Shown one piece after another: positions 16,769 through 25,206 of a stretch of DNA of 64,000 nt. How positions within the stretch are numbered: position 1 is the first letter of the stretch; each line of letters starts with the position of its first letter. Both the position numbers and the translations under genes were made by a program. The notes under the pieces were generated by a model. It saw nothing but the letters and a program-made list of their open reading frames with translations. It had not been told where the DNA came from and did no database searches. Origin of the DNA: Rhodoluna sp. (GTDB lineage Bacteria; Actinomycetota; Actinomycetes; Actinomycetales; Microbacteriaceae); the NCBI GenBank assembly GCA_024641985.1, contig JAHEBZ010000002.1:215412-279411 (forward strand), in the 5' to 3' direction.

Positions 16769-17257
16769 TTAGCCTTCGAAGTTTTTCACATCGATAATTT
16801 TGATTGCGCGTTCTTTGCCGTTTGGTGCAAAGAAGCTAACTTCATCGCCAATCTTTGAGCCCATGATGGCCTGGCCAATCGGGCTGTCGGGGCTATAAAC
16901 ATCGATGTCTGTGCCCTCGGCGATTTCGGCGCTGCCAAGCAAAAACTGCATCTCAGAGCCGTTCATTGTCAATGAAACCACTGTGCCCTGTTCAACGACG
17001 CCATGTGATTCTTTGGCTTCGCCAACCACTGCGCTGGCCAAAATGTTCTCGAGGCGCGCAGCGCGAGCCTCGATTTTGCCCTGCTCTTCTTTTGCCGCGT
17101 GGTAGCCGCCGTTTTCTTTGAGGTCTCCCTCTTCGCGAGCCTCTTGAATTTTTCGTGAGATGTCTGCTCGGGCAACTGTTAGCAAATATTCGAGCTCGCT
17201 CGCGAGTCGGTCGTATGCAGCTTGGGTTAGCCAAGTTGCTTCAGGGGTTTCAGCCAT
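16769..17257 (-). CDS. greA: Transcription elongation factor GreA
   Basis: Rescues backtracked RNA polymerase by stimulating transcript cleavage. At 162 aa it is typical. The N-terminal coiled coil (LASELEYLLTVARADISRKI, then EAREEGDLKENGGYHAAKEEQ with the acidic DLKENGGYHAAKE tip) enters the secondary channel, and the C-terminal FKBP-like domain has SPDSPIGQAIMGSKIGDEVSF. The tip DLKENGGY has the acidic residues needed for cleavage. Its 3' end is convergent with ilvA (2 nt apart). The DUF4307 gene precedes it on the same strand with a 12-nt gap, a standard actinobacterial pairing. Confidence 0.96.
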   Translation of the reverse strand: MAETPEATWLTQAAYDRLASELEYLLTVARADISRKIQEAREEGDLKENGGYHAAKEEQGKIEARAARLENILASAVVGEAKESHGVVEQGTVVSLTMNGSEMQFLLGSAEIAEGTDIDVYSPDSPIGQAIMGSKIGDEVSFFAPNGKERAIKIIDVKNFEG

Positions 17258-17269
17258 AATTCTTCTAGT

Positions 17270-17674
17270 TTATTTGAACCAGCATTTGTCTAGTGAACCA
17301 CTCACGCCTAATTTGCTCGTGTTCACTTTGATTTCTATGTCGCCACTAAATTTGGCCGGCAAGGTTATTTCGCGATAACCAACCACCGCATAGCCCTCAT
17401 TTAAGACCTGAACCGCGCAAGTGGCTGGCCTGTCAATGCCTTGCGGGCTCTCAACGTGAACCCGAATCGTTGCCTGTTGATCAAAAACGATTGTGTAGCC
17501 GAGAGTCTGGGTTTTGAAGCCTGTCTCGGAGGCTGTTATCGATGAGATTGCCCAGATTAGAAACAGCAAAAGCAATGCGCTGCCGAGCGCGATCACAATC
17601 AGCCGGCGGCGCTTCTCGCTGTGTGGCTTAGTGCCATAGCGGTCTTGCATCAGTTTCGATTGGTTTGTCATCAC
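17270..17674 (-). CDS. DUF4307 single-pass membrane protein
   Basis: A 134-aa protein with a short basic N-terminus (DRYGTKPHSEKRRR), one membrane helix (LIVIALGSALLLLFLIWAI) and an outer domain ending in TCAVQVLNEGYAVVGYREI and a terminal Cys-containing DKCWFK. The pattern and its place before greA match DUF4307, widespread in actinobacteria without assigned function. Two adjacent ATGs (17674 and 17671) can serve as start. TAGCCT lies 7 nt before the first, so the message may be nearly leaderless. Divergent from the gene at 17697 with only 22 nt between. Confidence 0.85.
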   Translation of the reverse strand: MMTNQSKLMQDRYGTKPHSEKRRRLIVIALGSALLLLFLIWAISSITASETGFKTQTLGYTIVFDQQATIRVHVESPQGIDRPATCAVQVLNEGYAVVGYREITLPAKFSGDIEIKVNTSKLGVSGSLDKCWFK

Positions 17675-17684
17675 TAAAAGGCTA

Positions 17685-17690
17685 CATACT
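17685..17690 (+). promoter_or_regulatory. Candidate -10 box for the 17697 gene
   Basis: CATACT, one base from TATACT, lies 6 nt before the ATG at 17697. Confidence 0.35.
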
Positions 17691-17696
17691 TAAAGC

Positions 17697-18035
17697 ATGC
17701 AAATTTGGCTTTCAGCTCTCCTCGCAGCAACTCCGGTTCCCTCAAGCACCCCAGACCCTGCCGAAACTTTCTATAGCCCCGGCACCATTGGGTTCATCGC
17801 AACCTTTGGCGTTACCGCTGGCGCAATTGTATTGATTTTCGACATGGTGCGACGAGTGCGTCGAGTTCGTTACCGTGCCGAAATTTCGGCCAAGCTTGAG
17901 GCTGAATCGGCCGCGGCAAATTCAGAGGTTTCGAATCTGTCAGCGCAGGCAAAGCCTGCTGAGAAGGCAAAGGCAGCCAGCAAGCCTAAGCCACAGCGCC
18001 CGGCGCCACCGGCAAAGCCTAAGCGCCAAGATTAA
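17697..18035 (+). CDS. Small single-pass membrane protein, unknown function
   Basis: I do not recognise a named family. The 112-aa product has a short hydrophobic start and Pro/Ser/Thr-rich outer segment (ATPVPSSTPDPAETFYSPG), one membrane helix (IGFIATFGVTAGAIVLIFDMV), a basic stop-transfer stretch (RRVRRVRYRAEI), then an Ala/Lys/Pro-rich cytoplasmic tail ending in KPKPQRPAPPAKPKRQD. The topology is thus N-out, C-in. It sits between DUF4307 and a convergent hemolysin III gene. Similar small proteins are common at this location in actinobacteria, so it is likely a real gene. Confidence 0.7.
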   Translation: MQIWLSALLAATPVPSSTPDPAETFYSPGTIGFIATFGVTAGAIVLIFDMVRRVRRVRYRAEISAKLEAESAAANSEVSNLSAQAKPAEKAKAASKPKPQRPAPPAKPKRQD

Positions 18036-18040
18036 ACCCG

Positions 18041-18703
18041 CTAGCCCGTTATCGGGTTCAGCGAGATAAGCAGAATTCCTGTCCAGTGGCACATGAATGC
18101 CAGCACAGTAAACGTGTGAAATATTTCGTGAAATCCGAATTTGCCCGGAAACGGGTTGGGCCGCTTTAGCCCATAAACCACAGCACCAAGCGTGTAGCAA
18201 AGGCCACCAACCAAAATCAAAATCATCATGGTTGCGTTTGCGTTCATGAAATCTACGATGAAGGCCATTGCGCCCCAACCCATGCCCACATAAATCGGAA
18301 CATATAGCCAGCGCGGTGCATTGATCCAGAAAACGCGGAAGCCGATTCCTAAGAGGGCCGTTCCCCAAATAACGGAAAGCAATAAAATCGCCTTTTCGCG
18401 CTCAAGGGCAAGCCAGGTGATCGGCGTGTAGCTGCCTGCAATGAGCAAAAAGATGTTGGCGTGGTCTATCCGTTTCAAAGCCATTTTGGCTTTCGGCTTC
18501 CAGTTGAAGCGGTGATATACGGCAGAGTTGCCGAACAAAAGTATCGAGCTCGCATAAAACACGGCCGCCGTCAGCTTGGCCGCCAATCCATCGGCTACAA
18601 CTATCAGCACAATTCCCGATGCAATTACCAGTGGCAAAACGCCAGCATGAATCCAACCCCTCCAGGTGGGTTTGGCATCTACTTCGGTGAACCATTCGCT
18701 CAT
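18041..18703 (-). CDS. Hemolysin III / TrhA (PAQR-like) membrane protein
   Basis: Seven-helix membrane protein of 220 aa. The PAQR/HlyIII signature histidines are present: SAVYHRFNW and KRIDHANIFLLIAGSYTP in the N-terminal half, and GFHEIFHTFTVLAFMCHW near the end, forming a predicted metal site. The family was named for a Bacillus cereus hemolysin, but most members have no proven toxic role and are linked to membrane homeostasis. TAGAGT (18710-18715, minus) lies 6 nt before the ATG. It is divergent from the prenyl transferase, a pairing seen in many actinobacteria. Confidence 0.9.
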   Translation of the reverse strand: MSEWFTEVDAKPTWRGWIHAGVLPLVIASGIVLIVVADGLAAKLTAAVFYASSILLFGNSAVYHRFNWKPKAKMALKRIDHANIFLLIAGSYTPITWLALEREKAILLLSVIWGTALLGIGFRVFWINAPRWLYVPIYVGMGWGAMAFIVDFMNANATMMILILVGGLCYTLGAVVYGLKRPNPFPGKFGFHEIFHTFTVLAFMCHWTGILLISLNPITG

Positions 18704-18709
18704 ATGAAA

Positions 18710-18715
18710 ACTCTA
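18710..18715 (-). promoter_or_regulatory. Candidate -10 box for leaderless hemolysin III gene
   Basis: TAGAGT on the minus strand ends 6 nt before the ATG at 18703. Confidence 0.4.
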
Positions 18716-18730
18716 CGCCTCCACCTGAAG

Positions 18731-18736
18731 TAGCCT
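18731..18736 (+). promoter_or_regulatory. Candidate -10 box for leaderless prenyl transferase
   Basis: TAGCCT lies 6 nt before the GTG at 18743. Together with 18710-18715 it gives a very tight divergent promoter pair. Confidence 0.4.
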
Positions 18737-18742
18737 TGGCGT

Positions 18743-19504
18743 GTGCGCAATTTGATTTATCGAATCTATGAGCGGTCGCTCGAGCGGGGGCTCGTGCCGC
18801 AAGACCTGCCTCGCCATGTTGGCGTGATTCTTGATGGCAACCGGCGTTGGGCCGAACGCCAAGGCGGTGCAAAGGCAAGCCACGGGCATGCGGTAGGTGC
18901 CAAAAAGACTCTCGAATTTTTGGGTTGGTGCAACGATCTCGGAATCAAAGTAGTAACCCTCTATCTGCTTTCGACCGATAATCTCAAAGGTCGAGAATCC
19001 GAAGAGCTCGGTGAGCTGCAAGACATCATTGCTGGGTTGGCAGCCGATATCGCGTCGCTTGGCACATACAAGATTCGAATGGTGGGTGACAAAAGCGCGC
19101 TGCCGGCGGCAATGGCTGCAGCGATGGTTGATGCCGAAATGGCAACCGAACAGGTTGCAGGCATGCAGGTGAACCTGGCCGTGGCCTATGGTGGCCGCAA
19201 AGAGATCGCCGATGCGATGCGATCGATCTTGAAGCATCACGCCAACGAGGGAACCAGCATTGATGACCTTGCTGAACTGCTAGACCCCGATTTGATTACC
19301 GAACATCTTTATACATCGGGGCAACCAGACCCAGATTTGGTGATTCGCACCAGCGGTGAACAGCGCCTGTCGGGGTTCTTGCTTTGGCAGAGCGCTCAGT
19401 CAGAGTTCTATTTCGAAGAGGCCCTTTGGCCCGATTTTAGGCGCGTCGACTTTTTGCGTGCAATTCGCGCATTCGAGTCGCGTCATCGCCGTTTTGGCAA
19501 ATAG
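18743..19504 (+). CDS. Short-chain type Z-isoprenyl diphosphate synthase (UppS family)
   Basis: cis-Prenyltransferase of 253 aa. PRHVGVILDGNRRWAE carries the catalytic Asp and the P-loop-like NRRWAE; TLYLLSTDNL, VNLAVAYGGRKEI and the hallmark PDLVIRTSGEQRLSGFLLWQ follow. The N-terminus (IYRIYERSLERGL) and the overall match resemble Mycobacterium tuberculosis Rv1086, a Z,E-farnesyl diphosphate synthase, more than the long-chain UppS. So the product may be a C15 precursor for decaprenyl phosphate, to be extended by a second enzyme elsewhere. The GTG start fits TAGCCT 6 nt upstream. Confidence 0.9.
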   Translation: MRNLIYRIYERSLERGLVPQDLPRHVGVILDGNRRWAERQGGAKASHGHAVGAKKTLEFLGWCNDLGIKVVTLYLLSTDNLKGRESEELGELQDIIAGLAADIASLGTYKIRMVGDKSALPAAMAAAMVDAEMATEQVAGMQVNLAVAYGGRKEIADAMRSILKHHANEGTSIDDLAELLDPDLITEHLYTSGQPDPDLVIRTSGEQRLSGFLLWQSAQSEFYFEEALWPDFRRVDFLRAIRAFESRHRRFGK

Positions 19505-19615
19505 ATAACGAGCAGATTAACGCTCGATAACATAACCTGCTTTCGGGCGTGTCTAGTTGCAATTGAGCTAATCTGCAGGCGTAATCTCGCATCAAGCCTC
19601 AACAAAGGAGCTTCG

Positions 19616-20962
19616 ATGGCCAAGACAACCTCAGCAGAAACCGTTTCAAAATCTGCGAAGGGTGGTGTCAAAAAGGCCGAAGTCGCTTCCAAAACCTACA
19701 TTCTTGACACTTCGGTTTTGCTTTCCGACCCACGTGCGCTCTTCAAATTTAAAGAGCAAGAGGTTGTAATCCCGATCATCGTGATTAACGAACTCGAAAA
19801 AAAGCGTCACGATCCAGAAATTGGTTATTACGCCAGGCAGGCGCTGCGGCATCTAGACGATTTGAGAACCGAACACGAGCGCCTTGATTTTCCGATGCAA
19901 GTTGGCGATGGCGGCCTGTTGCGAGTTGAGCTAAATCACATCGATCAATCGGTGCTGCCGGCAGGTTTTCAACTCGGAGACAACGACAGTCGCATTTTGG
20001 CCTGCGCCTTCAACCTCGCGCGCGAGGGCAAAGATGTGACCGTAGTCTCAAAAGACCTTCCGATGCGCGTCAAGGCTGCCGCTCTAGGCATGGCCGCCGA
20101 GGAATACCGAAACGACAACGCAGTTGATTCTGGCTGGACAGGCATCGCAGACATTTCATTAACCGCCGACGAAATGTCGGATCTGTGGGACACCGAGATT
20201 ATTAAGCACAAAGATGTTGCTGGCATGCCCGTTAACACTGGGTTGATAATCAATTCTGAAAGAGGCGCTGCACTGGGCCGAGTTGAAAAAGGCGGAAAGA
20301 TCAAGTTGGTGCGCGGTGACCGCGATGTTTTTGGAGTCAAGGGGAGATCTGCCGAGCAGCGGTTAGCCATTGATGTTCTGCTCGATACAGACATTGGCAT
20401 TGTTTCGCTTGGTGGTCGTGCCGGAACCGGAAAATCAGCCATGGCGCTTTTGGCTGGATTGGAAACCGTGCTCGAGCGCCGCCAGCACAAGAAAATCATC
20501 GTGTTTAGGCCAATCTTTGCCGTTGGTGGGCAAGAGTTGGGCTATTTGCCTGGCAGCGAAAACGAAAAAATGAACCCATGGGGGCAGGCAATTTTTGACA
20601 CACTCGGGGCGCTGGTTTCGAAAGAGGTCGTTGAACACGTTGTCGATCGCGGGTTGCTCGAAATTCTGCCGCTCACCCACATTCGAGGTCGTTCGTTGCA
20701 CGATGCCTTTGTGATCGTTGATGAGGCTCAGTCGCTCGAAAGAAACACTCTGTTGACTGTCTTGTCTCGAATTGGGCAGAATGCCAAGGTTGTGCTCACC
20801 CACGATGTGGCCCAGCGCGATAACCTGAGGGTCGGCCGGCACGATGGCGTAGCGGCGGTAATTGAATCGCTAAAGAATCACGAACTCTTTGCGCACGTCA
20901 CTCTTATGCGTTCAGAGCGTTCGGCTATTGCCGCGTTAGTGACTGACCTTCTAGACCAATAA
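19616..20962 (+). CDS. PhoH family protein with N-terminal PIN domain (PhoH2 type)
   Basis: A 448-aa RNA helicase/RNase of the PhoH2 architecture. The PIN nuclease domain opens with [17 protein letters not shown] (D31) and continues to [18 protein letters not shown] and [10 protein letters not shown] with further acidic residues. The PhoH ATPase has Walker [14 protein letters not shown] (266-274 core) and Walker [16 protein letters not shown] (D369). In mycobacteria PhoH2 unwinds and cleaves RNA. Preceded by a good SD (AAAGGAG, 19605-19611) before the ATG at 19616, so unlike many neighbours this message has a leader. Confidence 0.93.
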   Translation: MAKTTSAETVSKSAKGGVKKAEVASKTYILDTSVLLSDPRALFKFKEQEVVIPIIVINELEKKRHDPEIGYYARQALRHLDDLRTEHERLDFPMQVGDGGLLRVELNHIDQSVLPAGFQLGDNDSRILACAFNLAREGKDVTVVSKDLPMRVKAAALGMAAEEYRNDNAVDSGWTGIADISLTADEMSDLWDTEIIKHKDVAGMPVNTGLIINSERGAALGRVEKGGKIKLVRGDRDVFGVKGRSAEQRLAIDVLLDTDIGIVSLGGRAGTGKSAMALLAGLETVLERRQHKKIIVFRPIFAVGGQELGYLPGSENEKMNPWGQAIFDTLGALVSKEVVEHVVDRGLLEILPLTHIRGRSLHDAFVIVDEAQSLERNTLLTVLSRIGQNAKVVLTHDVAQRDNLRVGRHDGVAAVIESLKNHELFAHVTLMRSERSAIAALVTDLLDQ

Positions 20963-20988
20963 AACAAGCGACACTTAACTGGAGTACC

Positions 20989-21381
20989 ATGGCGCTTATG
21001 AATTTTGAGCAGGCCGAACCGGCAATTAAGAAATTGATAAGCGATTATTTTGAGGTGCTTCACTCTCAAGACATGGATTTATTCGACAAGGTATTTCACA
21101 AGGATTCAGTGCTGTATTCGGCTCAAGGTGGCGAGCTATCGATTCGCCCTTATTTGGTTTATCGAGAAGCGGTTGCTAATAGAAAATCGCCTGCAGAGCT
21201 CGGAAACCCTCGCCGTGATCAAGTGTTAATGTTTGATCAAATTTCGCCGACTTTGGCACTGGTTAAGCCTCAACTCGAAATGTTTGGCGGCGTGATGCAG
21301 GACTACTTAAATATTGTTTTCCTCGATGGCCAGTGGTGGGTTATGTCAAAAATGTGGGAGAAGGTTGGCGAGACCGCTTAG
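20989..21381 (+). CDS. NTF2-like (SnoaL/lumazine-binding-like) protein
   Basis: A 130-aa soluble protein. The pattern AIKKLISDYFEVLHSQDMDLFDKVFHKDSVLYSAQ, here noted as its YFEVLHSQDMDLF and FHKDSVLY parts, and the C-terminal DYLNIVFLDGQWWVMSKMW match the cone-shaped NTF2-like fold, nearest to the putative lumazine-binding subfamily. Such proteins bind small hydrophobic ligands or act as enzymes, so function cannot be assigned. GGAG precedes the ATG at 20989; a second ATG is at 20998. It follows phoH by 26 nt on the same strand and may share its transcript. Confidence 0.75.
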   Translation: MALMNFEQAEPAIKKLISDYFEVLHSQDMDLFDKVFHKDSVLYSAQGGELSIRPYLVYREAVANRKSPAELGNPRRDQVLMFDQISPTLALVKPQLEMFGGVMQDYLNIVFLDGQWWVMSKMWEKVGETA

Positions 21382-21423
21382 CGTGCCTTGTGTATAACTT
21401 CAGCACCTGGTTTTAAACCGCAC

Positions 21424-21429
21424 TAATTT
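21424..21429 (+). promoter_or_regulatory. Candidate -10 box for the prepilin peptidase gene
   Basis: TAATTT lies 6 nt before the ATG at 21436. Confidence 0.4.
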
Positions 21430-21435
21430 GGGCGC

Positions 21436-21900
21436 ATGGATGAAAGCGTCTTTGCCTGGCTAGGCCCGGTGTATCTGGTGGCCGTATCGTGGCCGTTGAC
21501 CAAAATTGATCTTCGAGAACACCGGTTGCCAAATCGTTTGGTGCTTCCAGCATTGCCCATAACGCTGTTGGGCCAGCTGATAGCCGCTTGGCTTGGCTCG
21601 CAGTGGCTAAATTTAGCCATCGCAGTATTTTGCTCTGTTTCGGCTTTCGGCATTGGTTTGTTGGTGAACAGGTTTGCCAACCTTGGCATGGGAGACGTAA
21701 AACTTATCGCGGCAATCACGCTTGCACTGGCTTGGTTTAACCCATTGGCGCCCTTTATGGCCCTGTTGCTTGGGTTTGTGGTAGCCACGGTTTTTGTTGT
21801 GGCTCAAATTGCGCGCCGCAGGCTCAAAATGGGCTCTAGCGTTGCCCTTGGCCCCTACTTATTAGTTGGGTTTGTTCTCACCCTGGCGGGTCAGTTTTAG
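21436..21900 (+). CDS. Prepilin peptidase-like protein (A24 family, short form)
   Basis: A 154-aa membrane aspartyl protease of the TadV/CpaA size, lacking the N-terminal methylase domain. Helix 1 leads into LTKIDLREHRLPNRLVLP, which carries the first catalytic Asp, and NLGMGDVKLIAAI carries the second in the GxGD motif. About six hydrophobic segments are visible. It would cleave type IV prepilin or Flp pilin leaders, yet no pilin or tad gene lies in this window, so it is an orphan here. Its last 39 nt overlap the convergent ZIP transporter gene. TAATTT at 6 nt suggests leaderless expression. Confidence 0.85.
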   Translation: MDESVFAWLGPVYLVAVSWPLTKIDLREHRLPNRLVLPALPITLLGQLIAAWLGSQWLNLAIAVFCSVSAFGIGLLVNRFANLGMGDVKLIAAITLALAWFNPLAPFMALLLGFVVATVFVVAQIARRRLKMGSSVALGPYLLVGFVLTLAGQF

Positions 21901-22548
21901 GCCATCGGGCACAAGTTCGATCAGGCTGATTGCAACCATTAGCCCAGCCACCACCAACAGCAAGTGTGAATTGATTTCGGCGTTAAGGTAAGACTGATTT
22001 AGCCAGATTGCGCCTGCACCAATCACTTCGCCGATGACCGAAATAAGCACCAGCAAAAAGGCACGGGCCTTGGTGAGGCCCGCGGCGATGGCCAATGCGG
22101 CAATCGACAGGCCTTCGGGCAAGTTTTGAAGGCCAATTGCCACTGCGGTGGCAACGCCGGTGTTCAAGTTTGCGCTGGCTGCAGCAATCGAGGCAGTGCC
22201 CTCAGGCACATTGTGCAAGGTGAGAGCCACCGTAACCAAGGCGAGCGAAGACATGAGTGTTTCACGCTTATCAGCTAGCCGACTTGCAATGAATTTCGTG
22301 GCAGCGAAGCCCGCAAAGCCAATCCCAAACCACAAAATTGAGTCTTGCCAACCATAATCAATCGAAAGTGCTGAAGGAATTATTTCTATTACAGATGCGG
22401 CCAACATCGCGATTGCGGCGACAATAAGTGACCATCCGTTGAACTTTGCCGAGTTGGCATTGCCAAAGGCAACACCAAAGAAGCCGAGAAGAGTTGCGCA
22501 AGCCGCGAAAGTGGCTAACGCAAACCCAACGTCGAACGATCCGTTAAT
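21862..22548 (-). CDS. ZIP family metal transporter with a non-standard start codon
   Basis: Polytopic divalent-metal transporter. Signature blocks IEIIPSAL, LTLHNVPEGTASIAAA and LQNLPEGLSIAALAI contain the paired His/Glu metal sites of the ZupT-like branch. The only ATG (22407) falls inside what should be the first loop; the first helix (FDVGFALATFAACATLLGFFGVAF) is encoded upstream, where no ATG, GTG or TTG exists before the TAA at 22552-22554. ATT at 22548 or ATC at 22551 are the only possible initiators, just after the fumC stop, so translational coupling is likely. I give the ATT, which yields 228 aa. Convergent overlap of 39 nt with the prepilin peptidase. Confidence 0.75.
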   Translation of the reverse strand: MNGSFDVGFALATFAACATLLGFFGVAFGNANSAKFNGWSLIVAAIAMLAASVIEIIPSALSIDYGWQDSILWFGIGFAGFAATKFIASRLADKRETLMSSLALVTVALTLHNVPEGTASIAAASANLNTGVATAVAIGLQNLPEGLSIAALAIAAGLTKARAFLLVLISVIGEVIGAGAIWLNQSYLNAEINSHLLLVVAGLMVAISLIELVPDGLKLTRQGENKPN

Positions 22549-22559
22549 GATTTACCGCT

Positions 22560-23948
22560 TTAGAGACCAGGTCTGGTCATCGACAAAACATCTAGTGCTT
22601 TGTCGAGTTGCTCCATGGTGAGTTTGTCTCCGTCAACATAACCCAGCTCGATGGTTGCCTGGCGAACGGTTAGGCCGGCGGCCACTGAGTGCTTGGCAAT
22701 CTTGGCAGCGGCCTCGTAGCCAATGTATTTGTTTAGCGGGGTAACGATCGAGGGGCTCGATTCCGCTAACGCGCGGGCGCGCTCTACGTTAGCCTCAAGG
22801 CCGCGAACGGTTTTATCGGCTAGGAGGCGCATCGAGTTAGCTAGCAAGCGAATCGATTCTAGAAGTGAGTTTCCCATTACTGGAATTGCCACGTTAAGTT
22901 CAAAGTTTCCGGTTGCTCCGGCCCAGGCCACGGTTGCGTCGTTGCCAATAACTCGTGCGCAAACCATCATGACGGCCTCGGGAACAACTGGGTTAACCTT
23001 GCCAGGCATGATCGACGAACCAGGTTGAAGATCTGGAATGTGCAGCTCGGCTATGCCGGCATTCGGGCCAGAGCCCATCCAGCGAAGATCGTTGTTGATT
23101 TTGGTTAGTGAAACCGCCAGCACGCGCAGTGCGCCAGAGGCCTCGACAAGTGCATCGCGAGCACCCTGTGCCTCGAAGTGATCGCGGGCTTCGGTAATCG
23201 GAAGACCGGTCTCGGCGGCGAGCAAACGAATAACCTCTTGCGGGAACCCCTTAGGCGTGTTGATGCCGGTTCCTACTGCTGTGCCACCAAGTGGCACCTC
23301 GGCGGTGCGGCCAATGGTCGATTGAACACGCTCGATTGCATAGCGAATTTGTGCGGCATAGCCACCAAACTCTTGACCCAAAGTGACCGGAGTTGCATCC
23401 ATCAGGTGAGTGCGCCCGGCCTTAACCACGGTCTTCCAGAGTTCTTTCTTTTCTTCTAACGAGATGGCTAGGTAATCAAGGGCCGGAAGCAAGTCGTTGA
23501 TGAGAGCAGCGGTAACCGCAACGTGCACCGAAGTAGGAAAAACGTCGTTGGATGACTGCGATGCATTGACGTGGTCGTTTGGGTGAACCGGTGAGCCCAG
23601 CAGATTTGAGGCCAGCGTTGCCAATACCTCGTTCATGTTCATGTTTGACGAAGTGCCAGAGCCGGTCTGAAAGATGTCTACCGGAAATTCACCATCGTGT
23701 TGCCCTGAGATCACGGCGTCGGCGGCCGAAGCAATCGAATCAGCTATCTCGGTTGTTAAAACACCAAGCTTTGCGTTTGCCTGCGCGGCGGCCTTTTTAA
23801 TTTGAGCCAATGCGGCAATGTGAGCGCGTTCGAGAGTTGTTCCTGAAATCGGAAAATTCTCGACGGCGCGTTGAGTTTGCGCGCGGTAAAGGGCCTTTGC
23901 CGGTACTTTAACTTCGCCCATGGTGTCGTGTTCGATGCGGTATTCCAC
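22560..23948 (-). CDS. fumC: Fumarate hydratase, class II
   Basis: Iron-independent TCA enzyme interconverting fumarate and L-malate. At 462 aa it is full length. [15 protein letters not shown] at the N-terminus, [15 protein letters not shown], the site-A block [26 protein letters not shown], and the signature [12 protein letters not shown] (catalytic Ser loop) are all present. GGAA-type SD (AAAGGAA) precedes the ATG at 23948. It follows carbonic anhydrase in the xseA-xseB-DUF4245-CA-fumC-ZIP directon. The DUF4245-fumC neighbourhood is usual in actinobacteria, though glpX usually sits between them rather than carbonic anhydrase. Confidence 0.97.
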   Translation of the reverse strand: MEYRIEHDTMGEVKVPAKALYRAQTQRAVENFPISGTTLERAHIAALAQIKKAAAQANAKLGVLTTEIADSIASAADAVISGQHDGEFPVDIFQTGSGTSSNMNMNEVLATLASNLLGSPVHPNDHVNASQSSNDVFPTSVHVAVTAALINDLLPALDYLAISLEEKKELWKTVVKAGRTHLMDATPVTLGQEFGGYAAQIRYAIERVQSTIGRTAEVPLGGTAVGTGINTPKGFPQEVIRLLAAETGLPITEARDHFEAQGARDALVEASGALRVLAVSLTKINNDLRWMGSGPNAGIAELHIPDLQPGSSIMPGKVNPVVPEAVMMVCARVIGNDATVAWAGATGNFELNVAIPVMGNSLLESIRLLANSMRLLADKTVRGLEANVERARALAESSPSIVTPLNKYIGYEAAAKIAKHSVAAGLTVRQATIELGYVDGDKLTMEQLDKALDVLSMTRPGL

Positions 23949-23989
23949 GTTGAATTTCCTTTGATCTTGGAGTTTGGATTGTTGAAAAA

Positions 23990-24613
23990 TTAGTTGATGT
24001 CGCCGACGGTGACAATTGGGCGCACTTCGCCAAGGGTTAGCTTGTAGTTTGCGCCTACAACTGCCAATTTACCTGCTTTAACCGCGGCCGCAATGAGTGT
24101 GCTTCGGGTTAGCAGTTCGTTGATAGTGTCTTGAATGTGCAATTCGGTTATGTCATCGATGTCGTGTTTGCCAGCTTTGTTTGCGGCCTCGACCGTAGGT
24201 CGGATTCGTTCGACTAGGTTGTGAATGAACTCACCCTGAGAGTTTAGGTTGCCCTGTGTCGAGTCGATGGTGGCCCTGATGGCTCCGCACTCGTCGTGCC
24301 CGAGCACCAGAATTACGGGCACCCCCAGAACCTCGACGGCATATTCGAGTGAACCTAGAATCGTTTCGGCAATAACCTGCCCTGCGTTTCGAACTACGAA
24401 TAAATCACCAAGACCCACATCAAAGATAATTTCGGCTGAAAGGCGTGAATCTGCGCAGCCAAACAGTGCTGCAAAAGGGCGCTGCTTTTCGGCCAGCATT
24501 TCACGGTGATCGATGTCTTGCCTAGGGTGGGCAAGGTGGCCAGAAACAAATCGTTTGTTGCCATCCACCATGGCCTGCCAAGCGTCGCGAGGGTTTTGAG
24601 GGCGCGAACTCAT
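23990..24613 (-). CDS. Beta-class carbonic anhydrase
   Basis: Zinc enzyme interconverting CO2 and bicarbonate, supplying bicarbonate for carboxylations. At 207 aa. The zinc ligands and dyad are in [14 protein letters not shown] (C53, with D55 and R57) and [12 protein letters not shown] (H106, C109); [10 protein letters not shown] follows as usual. It overlaps the DUF4245 gene by 4 nt and is read with it. The enzyme is complete. Position between DUF4245 and fumC suggests coupling to central carbon metabolism, perhaps to anaplerosis. No signal peptide, so cytoplasmic. Confidence 0.94.
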   Translation of the reverse strand: MSSRPQNPRDAWQAMVDGNKRFVSGHLAHPRQDIDHREMLAEKQRPFAALFGCADSRLSAEIIFDVGLGDLFVVRNAGQVIAETILGSLEYAVEVLGVPVILVLGHDECGAIRATIDSTQGNLNSQGEFIHNLVERIRPTVEAANKAGKHDIDDITELHIQDTINELLTRSTLIAAAVKAGKLAVVGANYKLTLGEVRPIVTVGDIN

Positions 24614-25206
24614 CGGCTCAGTTCGGTCTCAATAGTGGCAGCCAGAGCCCCAAATTCGGCTTCGGTGGCAGAACCTGTCAGAGCAACTGCGTTTCCGTCT
24701 AGCTCCAATATCCAGAGGGTTTTTTCGCCCTCAGAGCCTTCGGCAAGAGCCCATTTTGCCCAGGATTCGTATCCGATTTTCGACTCGGTGTTTGGCACGT
24801 GGTTTTTGCTAAGCAGCGCTATCCAGGTTGGGTTGGTGTCAAATGCTTGAGTCATGCCGATCCACTGGTTTTTTGGGCCAACAAAACCTACCTTCCAGTA
24901 GGCGACATTGTCGGTTGGGTTGGCAACCCAATTTGTGCGGTTGGCCCACCAACCCTGAGGTAGCTCGGGAGCAAGAATTTGTTGGCCGCTGGCAGAACTA
25001 GCTGCCGCGGCGGCTGCTTTGTAGTCGACAGGTTGAATGCGGTTGCTGTCGTCGCGGGGAACAATCAAGACAATTGCGAGCACCAAACCCAAGCACGCGA
25101 TCAAAGACAAAACCAAGTTGCGCAAAGTTTGTTTTGCGCGGTGTTTTGCTGCCGAGTCTTCGCTCAACCTAGTTGGCCTCAGCCTTCTTGTTTTTGACTG
25201 CATCAT
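24610..25206 (-). CDS. DUF4245 single-pass membrane protein
   Basis: A 198-aa protein with basic N-terminus (KTRRLRPTRLSEDSAAKHRA), one helix (LVLSLIACLGLVLAIVLIV) and an outer domain rich in Trp (LPQGWWANRTNW, VAYWKVGFVGPKNQWIGM). This matches DUF4245, an actinobacterial family of unknown role encoded beside xseAB. The start is uncertain: ATG pair at 25206/25203 or GTG at 25224; all lie inside the 3' end of xseB, so the overlap is 35 to 56 nt. Its stop overlaps carbonic anhydrase. The small outer domain could bind a ligand, but nothing in the sequence shows which. Confidence 0.82.
   Translation of the reverse strand: MMQSKTRRLRPTRLSEDSAAKHRAKQTLRNLVLSLIACLGLVLAIVLIVPRDDSNRIQPVDYKAAAAAASSASGQQILAPELPQGWWANRTNWVANPTDNVAYWKVGFVGPKNQWIGMTQAFDTNPTWIALLSKNHVPNTESKIGYESWAKWALAEGSEGEKTLWILELDGNAVALTGSATEAEFGALAATIETELSR

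Noticed and set aside
22405..22407. ATG as the true start of the ZIP gene
   Set aside because: Conserved-looking first membrane helix is encoded upstream in the same frame; starting here would remove it.
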